Assembly (NCBI GenBank): GCA_963838835.1
Contig: CAWITA010000023.1
Coordinates: 124,001-188,000 of the forward strand
Direction of reading: 5' to 3'
DNA from: Bog-473 sp963838835
GTDB taxonomy: Bacteria > Actinomycetota > Acidimicrobiia > Acidimicrobiales > RAAP-2
DNA length: 64,000 bases
A program made the translations under genes and the position numbers. The notes under the pieces are model-generated. The model was not told the origin of the DNA, made no database searches, and was given only the letters and a program-made list of their open reading frames with translations. Below are positions 35,052 through 43,064 of the stretch, one piece after another; the stretch's first letter is position 1, and the number at the start of each line of letters is the position of its first letter.

Positions 35052-35303
35052 GTGTCTGCCCGACTAGATCCATTATGGTCCGTCTTGGCGAGCCCCTCGA
35101 CTCCAGCCGTAGACCGTTGCGTGGACATCTTTAGGCGACCTGACGGCACTTACGGATTCGAAGAGTTCCGACGTGACGCAGAGGACGTGGGGCATTGGAC
35201 GCCGATCGCCTACTTCTCGGTCAGGGAGTATTCGAGTGAGGCCGATGCGATAGCAGCCGCCCGTGCTGCAGTTCCCTGGCTCTCGGAAGTGCTCGATAGC
35301 TGA
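35052..35303 (+). CDS. small protein of unknown function
   Basis: 83 residues from GTG 35052. 'RCVDIFRRPDGTYGFEEFRRDAEDVGHWTPIAYFSVREYSSEADAIAAARAAVPWLSEVL' looks like a compact alpha/beta protein and the codon pattern is coding-like. No family recognised with certainty. Confidence 0.6.
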   Translation: MSARLDPLWSVLASPSTPAVDRCVDIFRRPDGTYGFEEFRRDAEDVGHWTPIAYFSVREYSSEADAIAAARAAVPWLSEVLDS

Positions 35304-35321
35304 TTCGCTGTCTCACGCAGG

Positions 35322-35665
35322 GTGCCCCGATCCGCCGGCGGTGGGGCAGTTCGAGTTGCAGTACTGGGAGTCGCCCTGGCCGTGTTCGGTGTGGCGACAG
35401 GGCACTGGCTCCTTCTATTAGGACCGCCCGTCTTGGGTTACGGGACTGCCTGGCCCGCGCATTGGTTCATCGAGAGAAACAACCCTGCGGCATTGGAAAT
35501 CCGGTCTGGTCTCTTCGTGGCGACTTCGGCATGATCGCGAAAATGCTGCAGGGTCATAACTCCGACCTATTAGCGACGGCGGCCACATGGCTCGCCGCCC
35601 ATCCAACGGCGAAACCGCAGCGTACGGGCCGCACGCGACGCAGCGCCTTGCATGGGGCTGCATAG
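35322..35665 (+). pseudogene. DUF962/Mpo1-like membrane protein remnant
   Basis: 'TGHWLLLLGPPVLGYGTAWPAHWFIERNNPAA' is the conserved core of DUF962 proteins, and the following family segment 'NPVWSLRGDFGMIAKMLQG' is present in another frame after a shift at about 35495. The usual N-terminal helix with the HxxPxN motif is not seen. Related yeast Mpo1 is a 2-hydroxy-fatty-acid dioxygenase. Broken gene. Confidence 0.7.
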
Positions 35666-35870
35666 GGCACGGGTGACCCCCGATTACCACCGTGCCATCA
35701 ACTAACGGCGCGGTCCCCAGGAGCGCTGCGCGACCGATTGACGCTCCGAGATCCCGAGGATGTCGACTCTTCTGTAGGAGGCGCTGTACCTCGCCGCAGA
35801 GAAGCGAATATTGCGGCGTCAGCTCGAGGTGAGCTTGACGTACGGCAAAGGCTGCTCACCTCGGGTCCGC

Positions 35871-36431
35871 TCACTCCAGGAGGCGACCGTTCAAGAACCG
35901 CTGAACCACAGTGCTGGCATCCGGTAGAGCGACTTCGGTACCGGTGACGTGCCCCAAAAGCGTCATCACGAGTAGAGGTGCAAGGAGTGCCTGAACTGCG
36001 AACTCCGTGGGCTCCTCGATCATCTGTCCGCCGCGCTGATAGCCGGCAAAGATCTCGCCTAAGCGCGACATTGCTCCAAGAGGCCCCTGAATCAGAGCGG
36101 CGACGTCAGGGTCTCGTGCTCCCTCGAGCAGAAGGGTTCCAACCAATCCGTCTCGCTGCTGATAGATGTCCGAGTAGTACTCGACGACCCGGATCAAGTC
36201 AGCTTCGAGGTTTCCTGTCGCGGTGAGCCCATCGTTGGCGAATCGATCGATGTCGGCGTGGATGGCGGCAAGGATCAGTTGTCGCTTGTCGCCAAAGCGC
36301 CGAAATAAGGTCACCTCGTTCACCCCGGCAGCATCTGCGATTCTCCGCGTGGTTGCCCCGGCGTAGCCACGTTCGGCCAACACCTTCAAGGCGGCGTCGA
36401 ACATCGTCGCATCGGCTACAGGCTCGGCCAC
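35871..36431 (-). CDS. TetR-family transcriptional regulator
   Basis: 186 residues from GTG 36431, chosen because GGAGGA is 6 bp upstream; the open frame extends further but through the operator region. HTH 'ALKVLAERGYAGATTRRIADAAGVNEVTLFRRFGDKRQLILAAI', ligand domain 'DIYQQRDGLVGTLLLEGARDPDVAALIQGPLGAMSRLGEIFAG'. Divergent from the YceI-like gene, its probable target. Confidence 0.9.
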   Translation of the reverse strand: MAEPVADATMFDAALKVLAERGYAGATTRRIADAAGVNEVTLFRRFGDKRQLILAAIHADIDRFANDGLTATGNLEADLIRVVEYYSDIYQQRDGLVGTLLLEGARDPDVAALIQGPLGAMSRLGEIFAGYQRGGQMIEEPTEFAVQALLAPLLVMTLLGHVTGTEVALPDASTVVQRFLNGRLLE

Positions 36432-36482
36432 GCACTGTCCTCCCCCGGTGGATACGGATGTATCGGCATGAGGGCCAGGATA

Positions 36483-36542
36483 GCAAGTACCTGCTTGCAA
36501 TTGGTGATTGGTCGGCGTACGCTGGTACATGCAAGTACTTGC
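36483..36542. promoter_or_regulatory. paired TetR operators upstream of YceI-like gene
   Basis: GCAAGTACTTGC (36531-36542) is a perfect 12-bp palindrome, and GCAAGTACCTGC (36483-36494) differs by one base. The two sites are 48 bp apart and flank the divergent promoters, so one TetR protein likely controls both directions. Confidence 0.7.
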
Positions 36543-36587
36543 TTGCTACCCGAACTACCCGGTTCACCCCAAATGAAAGGGCCAGAC

Positions 36588-37289
36588 ATGAAAAGCCTCA
36601 AGAAGAAGCGGTTGCTTTGGATTCTCGTCCCGCTGATCGCTCTGATCGTCGTCGGGGGCGCAGGACTCTCGTGGATGCTGAGTGGCAGTTCAGCGGCTCC
36701 TCTCGCCTTGAAGGCCGGCGGGTCCTCGTCATCAGGCGCGTCCGCCGGCGATCTGAATGGGCAATGGAGAGTCGTCCCGGGCCCAGTCGACGAGGCGACC
36801 ACAGCTGGCTACCGAGTGGTGGAAAAAGTTGCCGGGGGTCTGCTGTCTGACACGGCAACCGGCCGGACGAGCGACGTCACGGGGTCAGTGACGGTGGTGG
36901 GCGGCCGGGTGACAGCTGCACATTTCACGGTGGACATGACGACGCTCAAGAGCGACAAGAGTCTTCGCGACGCGGTCCTCAAGACCAACGCCATTCAGAC
37001 AGCCAAGTTTCCGACGGCTGCGTTCACCCTGACCGATCCGATCCCCCTGCCTGACATCACTCCGGGCAAGATCTACGGGGTCGACGCACATGGAACGCTC
37101 CTGCTCCACGGCGTCTCGAAGTCTGTGACCGTCGCGCTTCACTACCAGCAGACCAACACAGGCTTCGTTCTCCTGGCAGACGCGCCGATCGTCATGTCCG
37201 ACTACGACATCACACCTCCGAACATCGCAGGCGTTGTCTCGGTGCAGAACCACGGCACCTTCGAGCTGCTCGCGAATCTGGCGAAATGA
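36588..37289 (+). CDS. membrane-anchored YceI-like protein
   Basis: 233 residues from ATG 36588 (AAAGGG 6 bp upstream). N-terminal 'KKKRLLWILVPLIALIVVGGAGLSWML' is a signal anchor, followed by a Ser/Gly linker. The YceI lipocalin-like domain: 'LNGQWRVVPG', 'AGYRVVEKVAGGLLSDTATGRTSDVTGSVTVVGGRVTAAHFTVDMTTLKSDKSLRDAVLKTNAIQTAKFPTAAF', 'GTLLLHGVSKSVTVAL'. YceI proteins bind isoprenoid-like lipids outside the membrane. Confidence 0.9.
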   Translation: MKSLKKKRLLWILVPLIALIVVGGAGLSWMLSGSSAAPLALKAGGSSSSGASAGDLNGQWRVVPGPVDEATTAGYRVVEKVAGGLLSDTATGRTSDVTGSVTVVGGRVTAAHFTVDMTTLKSDKSLRDAVLKTNAIQTAKFPTAAFTLTDPIPLPDITPGKIYGVDAHGTLLLHGVSKSVTVALHYQQTNTGFVLLADAPIVMSDYDITPPNIAGVVSVQNHGTFELLANLAK

Positions 37290-37689
37290 AGATGCGGACG
37301 GTTGCTCGGCTCAGCGGACCACTTGCGCTGACATCTTGTCTTGACAGCGGAGTTCGAGCGCGCCCGACTTTCGAGCGAGACCGCAACGCTGGCGTGTGTT
37401 GGGGTCCATCGTCGGCTGGTGAGCAGGCAGAGCCCGCCAGATTCCGATGAGCCTCAATAGTGGCGGGGGCAGTCGTGTCGAAGACCTCTACGGGTTCCTG
37501 CTCGACCGTGAACGAACTAGTGAAGTTCTGACTCCGCATCGTTTGCTCTCCTCCTTGTAGCTATTTGATGTCTGTGACTAGATAAGGCTTGAACGCCGCT
37601 GAGAGGTCGGTCTTGAATCGTTCACATGGTCTCTCGCCTGGATCGGCTGAGTTTGGTTCTGCAGATGGCGCCGGAGAGCGCAGCCAGGA
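37290..37689. other. 400 bp without intact gene; SRPBCC 5' fragment inside
   Basis: Apart from the fragment at 37470-37539 nothing coding is recognised. Confidence 0.5.
37470..37539 (-). pseudogene. 5' fragment of an SRPBCC gene
   Basis: A strong AAGGAGGAG precedes ATG 37539, and the first residues 'MRSQNFTSSFTVEQEPVEVFD' are the normal start of an AHSA1/START-like protein. After about 22 codons the similarity ends abruptly, so the rest was deleted. Confidence 0.6.
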
Positions 37690-38686
37690 TCAGGGTCGCC
37701 GCCGCCGACCATTGAAAGGCTCCGATATACGCCCCCGCCCCCGTTCCTGGTCCGAGGGCTGCGAAAAAGATGCTGCCATGCCGGCGGCCGGGATGATGGT
37801 GGCGTCAACAGTGCTGAAGAAGTCGAGAAGAGCGTGTGCCACCTGGTCGGGTGCCTCTAAGGCTGCGTAGTGGCCGACGCCTTCGAGCGTAACTGATCGG
37901 ACCGGATCGGAGCTGACCTGGCTCATCGTTGCGAAGGTGAACTCGCCGCCTCCAGCTGCGATCGCCAGCACCGGGATGCTCAGCTTGTGGCCGTCGACAA
38001 GGGCTGCGATCTCGTCGCCTTCTTGGAGCATGGACTGGTAGAGGCCGATCGCTCCGCGCCAGCCATCGGGACGCGAGTAGGTGCGGACGAACTCGTCGAT
38101 GTCGGTGTCGGTGATCGCTCCGGGGGTGGCGCTCATGGCCGGAAAGGCGAACTGTCCGAGGAACTCGCGCTCGCGACCGGCGAGGAGCATCTCGGGGATC
38201 CCGGGGGCGGCAAGAACGCCGATGTGCCAGGTACCCCCGTGGGTGACGTCGGCCAACATCTCAAGGCCGAACCCGGGTAGGCCCATCTCGATGGCGGTGA
38301 AGCTGCGCACGTCCTCGGGGTGCGTCGCGGCGAGACGCAAGACAGTCGCCCCGCTGATGTCCTGGCCGGTGAGGTGCACTGGGCCAATGTTGAGCTCTTC
38401 GATCAAAAGGTGCAGGTCCTCGGCGGAGCGTCTTGCTGTCGTAGGCGCCTGGCCCGTTGTCAGAGTCACCGAACCCGCGCAGATCTACCGCAAAGACACG
38501 GTGGCTGGCGGCGAGCAGCGGGATGAGCTTGCGGAAGGTCCACCACGTCTCGGGGAAACCATGGACCAGCAGAACGGGAGTTCCTTCAGTGCCCGCCGCC
38601 ACGTAGTGCAGCTCAGTCCCGTTGACTTTGGCGTAATGGTGTGTGACCCCGGCCAGTGAGGCCTGCTGCTCGGCAGTTGCGCTCAT
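37690..38686 (-). pseudogene. alpha/beta hydrolase (epoxide-hydrolase-like), frameshifted
   Basis: N-terminal frame from ATG 38686: 'GTELHYVAAGTEGTPVLLVHGFPETWWTFRKLIPLLAASHRVFAVDLRGFGDSDNGPGAYDSKT' with the HGFPxxW oxyanion motif. At about 38435 the frame changes; the continuation 'SAEDLHLLIEELNIGPVHLTGQDISGATVLRLAATHPEDV' holds the Asp nucleophile, and 'GVGHYAALEAPDQVAHALLDFF' the catalytic His. One-base shift. The C-terminus runs past the usual end with low-complexity residues. Divergent from a MarR regulator. Confidence 0.85.
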
Positions 38687-38704
38687 GTCAATCTCCCTTG
38701 AATC

Positions 38705-38741
38705 GTCAACCAGGTTGTCCAGTGTAGACAACCTGGTTGAC
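38705..38741. promoter_or_regulatory. MarR operator: perfect 15-bp inverted repeat
   Basis: GTCAACCAGGTTGTC (38705-38719), 7-bp spacer, GACAACCTGGTTGAC (38727-38741). Each arm is itself nearly palindromic (CAACC-a-GGTTG), so two dimers could bind side by side. It covers the space between the hydrolase and MarR starts. Confidence 0.8.
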
Positions 38742-38773
38742 CTTGTCAAGACCTCTGCCTTACGATCAGCTCC

Positions 38774-39253
38774 ATGTCACGCTCGGGCGCCGACCTCGCA
38801 CTGCTCCTCCTCGGAGGATTTCGCGTCCTGGTAGACGATGCGATCCTGGAGCTCGCCGAGCGCGGATACGAAGACGTGCGCCCCGTCCACGACTTCGCGA
38901 TGCGAGCCATCGCGGCGGGCGCCGACGATGCTTCGGAACTGGGTCGCCGTCTGTCGGTCTCCAAGCAAGCGGCGGCAAAGACTGTGGCGGTGCTCGAGGA
39001 GCGCGGCTACGTGGCACGCGGTGCCGATCCGCTCGACGCCCGTCGCAAACGCCTTCAGGTCACGGCGCTCGGCTTCGAAGTCATGCGAGAAGGCGAAGCC
39101 GTCTTCGACGAATTGCGCGACAAGTGGAAGCGGAAGATCGGCGCCAAGCAGCTCGAGCGCCTTGAGTCTGACCTGGCGGCCCTGGTCGGGGCATCGCCGG
39201 TACGTTTCGATTCGCCGGGCTGGATCGCTAACAGCCTCGACGAGACCCGATAA
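38774..39253 (+). CDS. MarR-family transcriptional regulator
   Basis: 159 residues. 'FRVLVDDAILELAERGYEDVRPVHDFAMRAIAAGADDASELGRRLSVSKQAAAKTVAVLEERGYVARGADPLDARRKRLQVTALG' is a complete MarR winged helix. It presumably represses itself and the divergent hydrolase through the inverted repeat at 38705-38741; since the hydrolase is broken, only autoregulation may remain. Confidence 0.9.
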   Translation: MSRSGADLALLLLGGFRVLVDDAILELAERGYEDVRPVHDFAMRAIAAGADDASELGRRLSVSKQAAAKTVAVLEERGYVARGADPLDARRKRLQVTALGFEVMREGEAVFDELRDKWKRKIGAKQLERLESDLAALVGASPVRFDSPGWIANSLDETR

Positions 39254-39546
39254 CGGTCGAATGGCCTGGCATGTCGGACTACGACATGATCCGGCGAGGT
39301 CCTGGTTTCGAGCACCGCCAAGGACCTCGTCATTGGATCGGGCATCGCCATGTAAGAGGGGGCAAGTTGACCTAGAAGGCATTCCGGACTGCTGGCACCT
39401 GTTCCTGCCGGAGCGTGAGCGGAACCGAGGCGTAGCGATCGAGCCGCCCACGATGAGCCCGCTCGCTGGTCCTAGCGCAGTCGAGGACATTTCATTCCGG
39501 TGGGGGTGTGCCTTTGGTGGCTCTTCCGGTTCTGCGGGGTGAGCCC
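39254..39546. other. about 290 bp, hairpins, no gene
   Basis: Two hairpins follow the MarR stop: CATGTCG-gacta-CGACATG (39270-39288) and CGAGGTCCT/AGGACCTCG (39295-39329). They may terminate MarR transcription, though neither has a T-run. Nothing else recognised. Confidence 0.45.
39270..39329 (+). terminator. possible terminator hairpins after MarR gene
   Basis: A perfect 7-bp stem with 5-nt loop at 39270-39288, then a 9-bp stem with 17-nt loop at 39295-39329. No downstream T-tract, as is common in high-GC actinobacteria. Confidence 0.4.
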
Positions 39547-39568
39547 GATAAAGACACGTAAAGACACG
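39547..39568 (+). repeat. integrase-arm-like tandem motif, copy 5
   Basis: GATAAAGACACG followed by TAAAGACACG, here on the left side of the intact tRNA gene. Confidence 0.5.
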
Positions 39569-39606
39569 TCGCAGAATCTGAGCTTTTCGGAGATCCCACC
39601 TTAGGC

Positions 39607-39667
39607 CTCTGACCTGGGCCTTTGGTGGAGGTGAAGGGACTCGAACCCTCGGCCTCTACATTGCGAA
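39607..39667 (-). repeat. att site 4 within the intact tRNA-Ala gene
   Basis: The segment repeated at att sites 1-3, here in its functional setting: 16 bp outside the tRNA 3' end plus the 3' half of the tRNA to the anticodon loop. Confidence 0.8.
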
Positions 39668-39698
39668 CGTAGCGCTCTGCCAGCTGAGCTACACCCCC
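39623..39698 (-). tRNA. tRNA-Ala (anticodon CGC)
   Basis: Complete cloverleaf with encoded CCA. Acceptor GGGGGTG pairs with CACCTCC (one G-T). D-arm is GCTC-AGCTGGCA-GAGC. Anticodon stem CTACG/TGTAG with loop TTCGCAA gives CGC, reading GCG (Ala). T-arm contains GGTTCGAGTCC. It is 73 nt plus CCA. It is the insertion target for the island to its left. Confidence 0.95.
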
Positions 39699-39780
39699 GA
39701 CACGCCCCAGGATAGTCGGGCCCTGGAAAAGCCTCGGAGCGGGGTGCCGCTCTCCTGGGTCGGTGTCCGAAGCGACGTCC

Positions 39781-40488
39781 TCAGCGTGCCGCGGCCCGGG
39801 GCACTTCGAAATCGTCCTCGTGCCAGACGCCGGCGTAACCGGCTGAGGCCCGGTCGACCAGACCGGCTCCCACCTCGACGCCACGTTCGGCCTCGCGACG
39901 AGGGCGGCGGCGCGCTTGCTCGGCCTCGAGCTCCTTGGCATAGGCCATCAGAGCGACGAGCCCGAGGCCGGCCAGGCCCGTGACGCCCGTGAACACCCAG
40001 GCAACATGCATTCCCGGCAACATCCCGATCAACCCAGTCGAGATCGCCACTCCGAGCAGCAAACGCAGCAGCATGGTGCAGCGGCGGCGGGCCTGCTCCC
40101 GGTGGAAGGCGGGCAGATCCGCGCCAATCTGGGGCAGGCAAACTGGTTCGGGCCGGTCGAGCACACCGACTCGTTCGTAATGGCAACCTTCGCCGTCGTC
40201 GACATCGGCCGTGGCTGCATCGCCCGTCGGTCGCAAGAGCACCAGCTTCGGACGCGAGGAGTCAATGGGTGCGGTCGACGGCGCGACTCCAGTTCCCGGA
40301 AACGCCGTGTGCAGGCGATACGCCGGCGCGACTGTCTTGGGCGCGGCGTGCTCCAGAAGACGCAACTGGTGATGAAAGTGGTCAATGGAACCCACTGCAG
40401 ATCGTTCGCTGAATCGTCGCCAGACACTCGGCGTCAACACCGCCACCCAGAGCAGCACCACGAACACCAGCAGGATCACAATCGTCAC
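39781..40488 (-). CDS. GlpR-like actinobacterial envelope protein
   Basis: 235 residues. N-terminal TM 'MTIVILLVFVVLLWVAVLTPSVWRRF', a soluble stretch, then a TM pair 'MLLRLLLGVAISTGLIGMLP' and 'HVAWVFTGVTGLAGLGLVAL', then an Arg-rich tail. The layout (short TM, Arg cluster, later RRR-bounded TM pair) matches actinobacterial GlpR-type proteins that bind the gephyrin-like Glp in the divisome. Identity below certainty; no glp gene is in the window. Confidence 0.5.
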   Translation of the reverse strand: MTIVILLVFVVLLWVAVLTPSVWRRFSERSAVGSIDHFHHQLRLLEHAAPKTVAPAYRLHTAFPGTGVAPSTAPIDSSRPKLVLLRPTGDAATADVDDGEGCHYERVGVLDRPEPVCLPQIGADLPAFHREQARRRCTMLLRLLLGVAISTGLIGMLPGMHVAWVFTGVTGLAGLGLVALMAYAKELEAEQARRRPRREAERGVEVGAGLVDRASAGYAGVWHEDDFEVPRAAAR

Positions 40489-40675
40489 TCCCCGACGACC
40501 TACCTTTGCTCTGCGCGTAAAAGCCTAATGAACGGCGTTTTACAAATGGTGGATGGTGGGGAAATGCCACAGCGCCGACCTTGTCGGCACTTCTCCGCTA
40601 CCACTGTTTGTACCCGCGTCACCGCGACGAATCAAGTCCTATCTTTGACCGCCCTGCTCATGGCGTCGGCGCCTG

Positions 40676-41476
40676 TCAGGTCGCTCGGCTCCACCACCGA
40701 CCGGCGGTGTGCCCGACAGTCACCGGGACATCGAAGCAGGCCGACACGCGCTGAGACGTAATGACGTCGTTCAGAGGGCCGGCCGCCATCAACACGCCGC
40801 CGCGCACAAGCCCACCATGGGTGAACCCCGAAGGGATCTCCTCGCAGTGGTGGGTGACCAGAACGGTCGGCGGGCTGTCCGGATCGCCGGCCAGTGTGAC
40901 CAGCCGTGCCAGCAATCGCTCGCGCGCGCCCAGGTCAAGGCCGGCGAACGGCTCGTCGAGGAGAAGCAGTTCGGGGTCGCTCATGAGTGCCCGCGCCAGA
41001 AGCACTTGTTGGCGCTCCCCCTCGGAGATCACGCCGAACGGCCGGTCCCCGATCTCCCCCACACCTCCGCTGGTCAGAAGCCGGTTCGCCTTGTCCCAGT
41101 CTTTCGCCGTGTAACGGTTCCACCAAGTTTCCAGCGCTCCGTGAAGCCCGCTCACGACGACGTCGCGAGCGCAAAGGTCCACCCGCAGCTGCCGCGTGAC
41201 TGCTCCGCTCACCAGGGCCACGCGCGGACGTAGCGTCCGGACGTCGACACGACCCAGGCGAGCACCGAGAACCTCCACCGTCCCAGCGGTCGGCCAGAGC
41301 CGCGCCGCTGCCACCTGGAGCAACGTCGTCTTGCCCGAGCCGTTGGGACCGAGGATGACCCAACGGTCGCTGGGGTCGATTCGCCAGTCGACACTCGACA
41401 GTACGGCCACGCCCTCCCGGCGAACGGTCACCCCGCGGAGCTCGATGGCGGGGGCCGGACGCTCCGGCGGGGTCAC
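40676..41476 (-). CDS. ABC transporter ATP-binding protein
   Basis: About 266 residues from GTG 41476, which overlaps the stop of the upstream gene (GTGA). Walker A 'ILGPNGSGKTTLL', Q-loop region 'VALVSGA', signature 'VISEGERQQVLLARALM', Walker B 'LLLLDEPFAGLD', H-loop 'VLVTHHCEEIP'. It resembles ModF/YadG-type or soluble cytoplasmic ATPases. No permease is adjacent. Last gene of the minus-strand sulfur operon, so a role linked to sulfur or cofactor supply is possible but unproven. Confidence 0.88.
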   Translation of the reverse strand: MTPPERPAPAIELRGVTVRREGVAVLSSVDWRIDPSDRWVILGPNGSGKTTLLQVAAARLWPTAGTVEVLGARLGRVDVRTLRPRVALVSGAVTRQLRVDLCARDVVVSGLHGALETWWNRYTAKDWDKANRLLTSGGVGEIGDRPFGVISEGERQQVLLARALMSDPELLLLDEPFAGLDLGARERLLARLVTLAGDPDSPPTVLVTHHCEEIPSGFTHGGLVRGGVLMAAGPLNDVITSQRVSACFDVPVTVGHTAGRWWSRAT

Positions 41477-41796
41477 GCCTCGGCGCGTTGGCTGTCCGCG
41501 ATCCGCCGGGTGATGCGGCCGATGAGGCCGGAACAGCACTGCGCCCATATCCGCTCGCCGGCCAACCACAGCCAGACCTCGCGCCGGTAGCCCAGCACGA
41601 TCACCCTCAGTTCATCTTCGTCGAGTCCGGCGGACGCCAGGTATCGCCAACGTGTCCACAGCCAGGCCACGAAACCGTCGGCGTCCGTCAGGACGGCTTC
41701 GAGGTCACCCCCGTCAAGAACGGCCGCGAGCCACTGCTCGGCCCGCACCGTGGGCTCGTCGGGCACGTGCAGGACGGGCGCCGTGCCAGCGGTCAA
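41473..41796 (-). CDS. small protein of unknown function in sulfur operon
   Basis: 107 residues, overlapping both neighbours by 4 bp. 'VRAEQWLAAVLDGGDLEAVLTDADGFVAWLWTRWRYLASAGLDEDELRVIVLGYRREVWLWLAGERIWAQCCSGLIGRITRRI' predicts a mostly helical, Trp-rich protein with a CC pair. No family recognised. Its conserved coupling inside the operon argues it is real. Confidence 0.7.
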   Translation of the reverse strand: MTAGTAPVLHVPDEPTVRAEQWLAAVLDGGDLEAVLTDADGFVAWLWTRWRYLASAGLDEDELRVIVLGYRREVWLWLAGERIWAQCCSGLIGRITRRIADSQRAEA

Positions 41797-43064
41797 CTGC
41801 GGATATAGACGGGTTGGCGGTCCGTGCCGTCGTACGCTCGCACGTGCTCCTCGAATTCGACGAACATCGGCGCGTCCGGATCGAGCTTGCGTTGAAGCGT
41901 GCGATTGGCGATCTTCTTGTCCAGGGAATCCAGGCGCAAGAGCGCCGCCGGATCATCCAGCCCTCGGACGTCGAGCTTGGCCCGCGCGGCTTGAAAGGCA
42001 AGCCGACCGCGCTCGGTCCGGATGATCACACTGGTCCAGCCGTTCATCGATCCGACGCTGCCGACGGAGATGTCGGCCGAGCGGCCGAGGAAGTCCGCGC
42101 ACTCGTCGCAACCTTTGAGCGCTGCGCCGTGAAAGTCCTTCACCGGCTCGTCCACCGCAAGTTCGCCGTCGCGGTACTCCACGATCATGCGTCCTCGTAT
42201 GACGTCAATCTTGGAGACCCGATCGAGATCGACGCCGCGCTTGTTGCGCAGTTCTCGCAGGATGAGCGCTTCGTAGTCGAAGTTCTTCGTACACATGAGC
42301 GCGATGGTCAGTACGACTGCGTCCACCCGATGGACACCGGTCGGCCAGCGCCGCGCCTGCATGGCTCGCAATCCCTGTACCTCACAAGGCGTGCCCACGA
42401 CGGCGATGCGCGGCTTCCGTGGCAAGGCGTACCGCGACAGGTCGAGCTCGGCCAGGGCCATCGTCTGGTTGTAGAAGCTGCCCGATGCGGCTCGGACCTC
42501 GTCGGCGGTCGTTGCGATTGTCGCAAGGCCCTTCCATTGCTCATCGGGGTCGGGGCTCGGCTTCGACACGAGGGCGCCGTCGATTTCGCCGGCAGCCAGG
42601 AGCCCAATCAGCAGCGCGCTGACCGCTCCGCCATCCTGCACGTCGTCCAATGGCGAGCTGGCTCTGACGGCGTAGGAGTCCACCACTGCACCGAGTCCGT
42701 CCGCGGGCGGTCCGCCACTGATCTTCCAGTACGTGTCCGAAGAGTCCGAGCGGACCTGAGCGGGCTGCACCTCGGCCTCCTCACCGGCAGTGACCGTCGA
42801 CGGCGGCCACAGCGCCTCGTAGCGGAGACCGCCGCGCGGGCAGAAGTCCCAGCACAGAGAACAGCCGGTGCACATCTTGACCAGCTCGGGCAAATTCGTG
42901 TCCTCATCGACGCCGATGGAGTTCGACGGGCACACGGCGACGCAGGTCCCGCACTGGATGCAACGGTCGGCATGGATGACGCCAGCCTCGAGCTCCCAGA
43001 ACCACACTTTGCCGGGGGGTTCGGTGATGCCGTTCATCTGCTCCCGAATGCGATAGCGCTTCAC
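41793..43064 (-). CDS. FrhB-like F420-type iron-sulfur flavoprotein
   Basis: 423 residues. Two [4Fe-4S] motifs lie at the N-terminus: C35-x2-C38-x2-C41-x3-C45 ('CIQCGTCVAVCP') and C65-x2-C68-x2-C71-x3-C75 ('CTGCSLCWDFCP'). The FrhB N- and C-terminal domains follow: 'DSYAVRASSPLDDVQDGGAVSALLIGLLAAGEIDGALVSK', 'PRIAVVGTPCEVQGLRAMQ', 'LMCTKNFDYEAL', 'KGCDECADFLGRSADISVGSVGS'. In the family this subunit carries FAD and oxidises F420H2, passing electrons through the clusters. It overlaps the reductase gene by 4 bp (ATGA). The best inference is the electron-input subunit of the sulfite reductase. Confidence 0.9.
   Translation of the reverse strand: MKRYRIREQMNGITEPPGKVWFWELEAGVIHADRCIQCGTCVAVCPSNSIGVDEDTNLPELVKMCTGCSLCWDFCPRGGLRYEALWPPSTVTAGEEAEVQPAQVRSDSSDTYWKISGGPPADGLGAVVDSYAVRASSPLDDVQDGGAVSALLIGLLAAGEIDGALVSKPSPDPDEQWKGLATIATTADEVRAASGSFYNQTMALAELDLSRYALPRKPRIAVVGTPCEVQGLRAMQARRWPTGVHRVDAVVLTIALMCTKNFDYEALILRELRNKRGVDLDRVSKIDVIRGRMIVEYRDGELAVDEPVKDFHGAALKGCDECADFLGRSADISVGSVGSMNGWTSVIIRTERGRLAFQAARAKLDVRGLDDPAALLRLDSLDKKIANRTLQRKLDPDAPMFVEFEEHVRAYDGTDRQPVYIRS

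Noticed and set aside
35310..35345. Another copy of the intergenic repeat (GGGTGCCCCGATCCGCCGG)
   Set aside because: Only about 18 bp resemble copy A; too short to separate from chance in GC-rich DNA.
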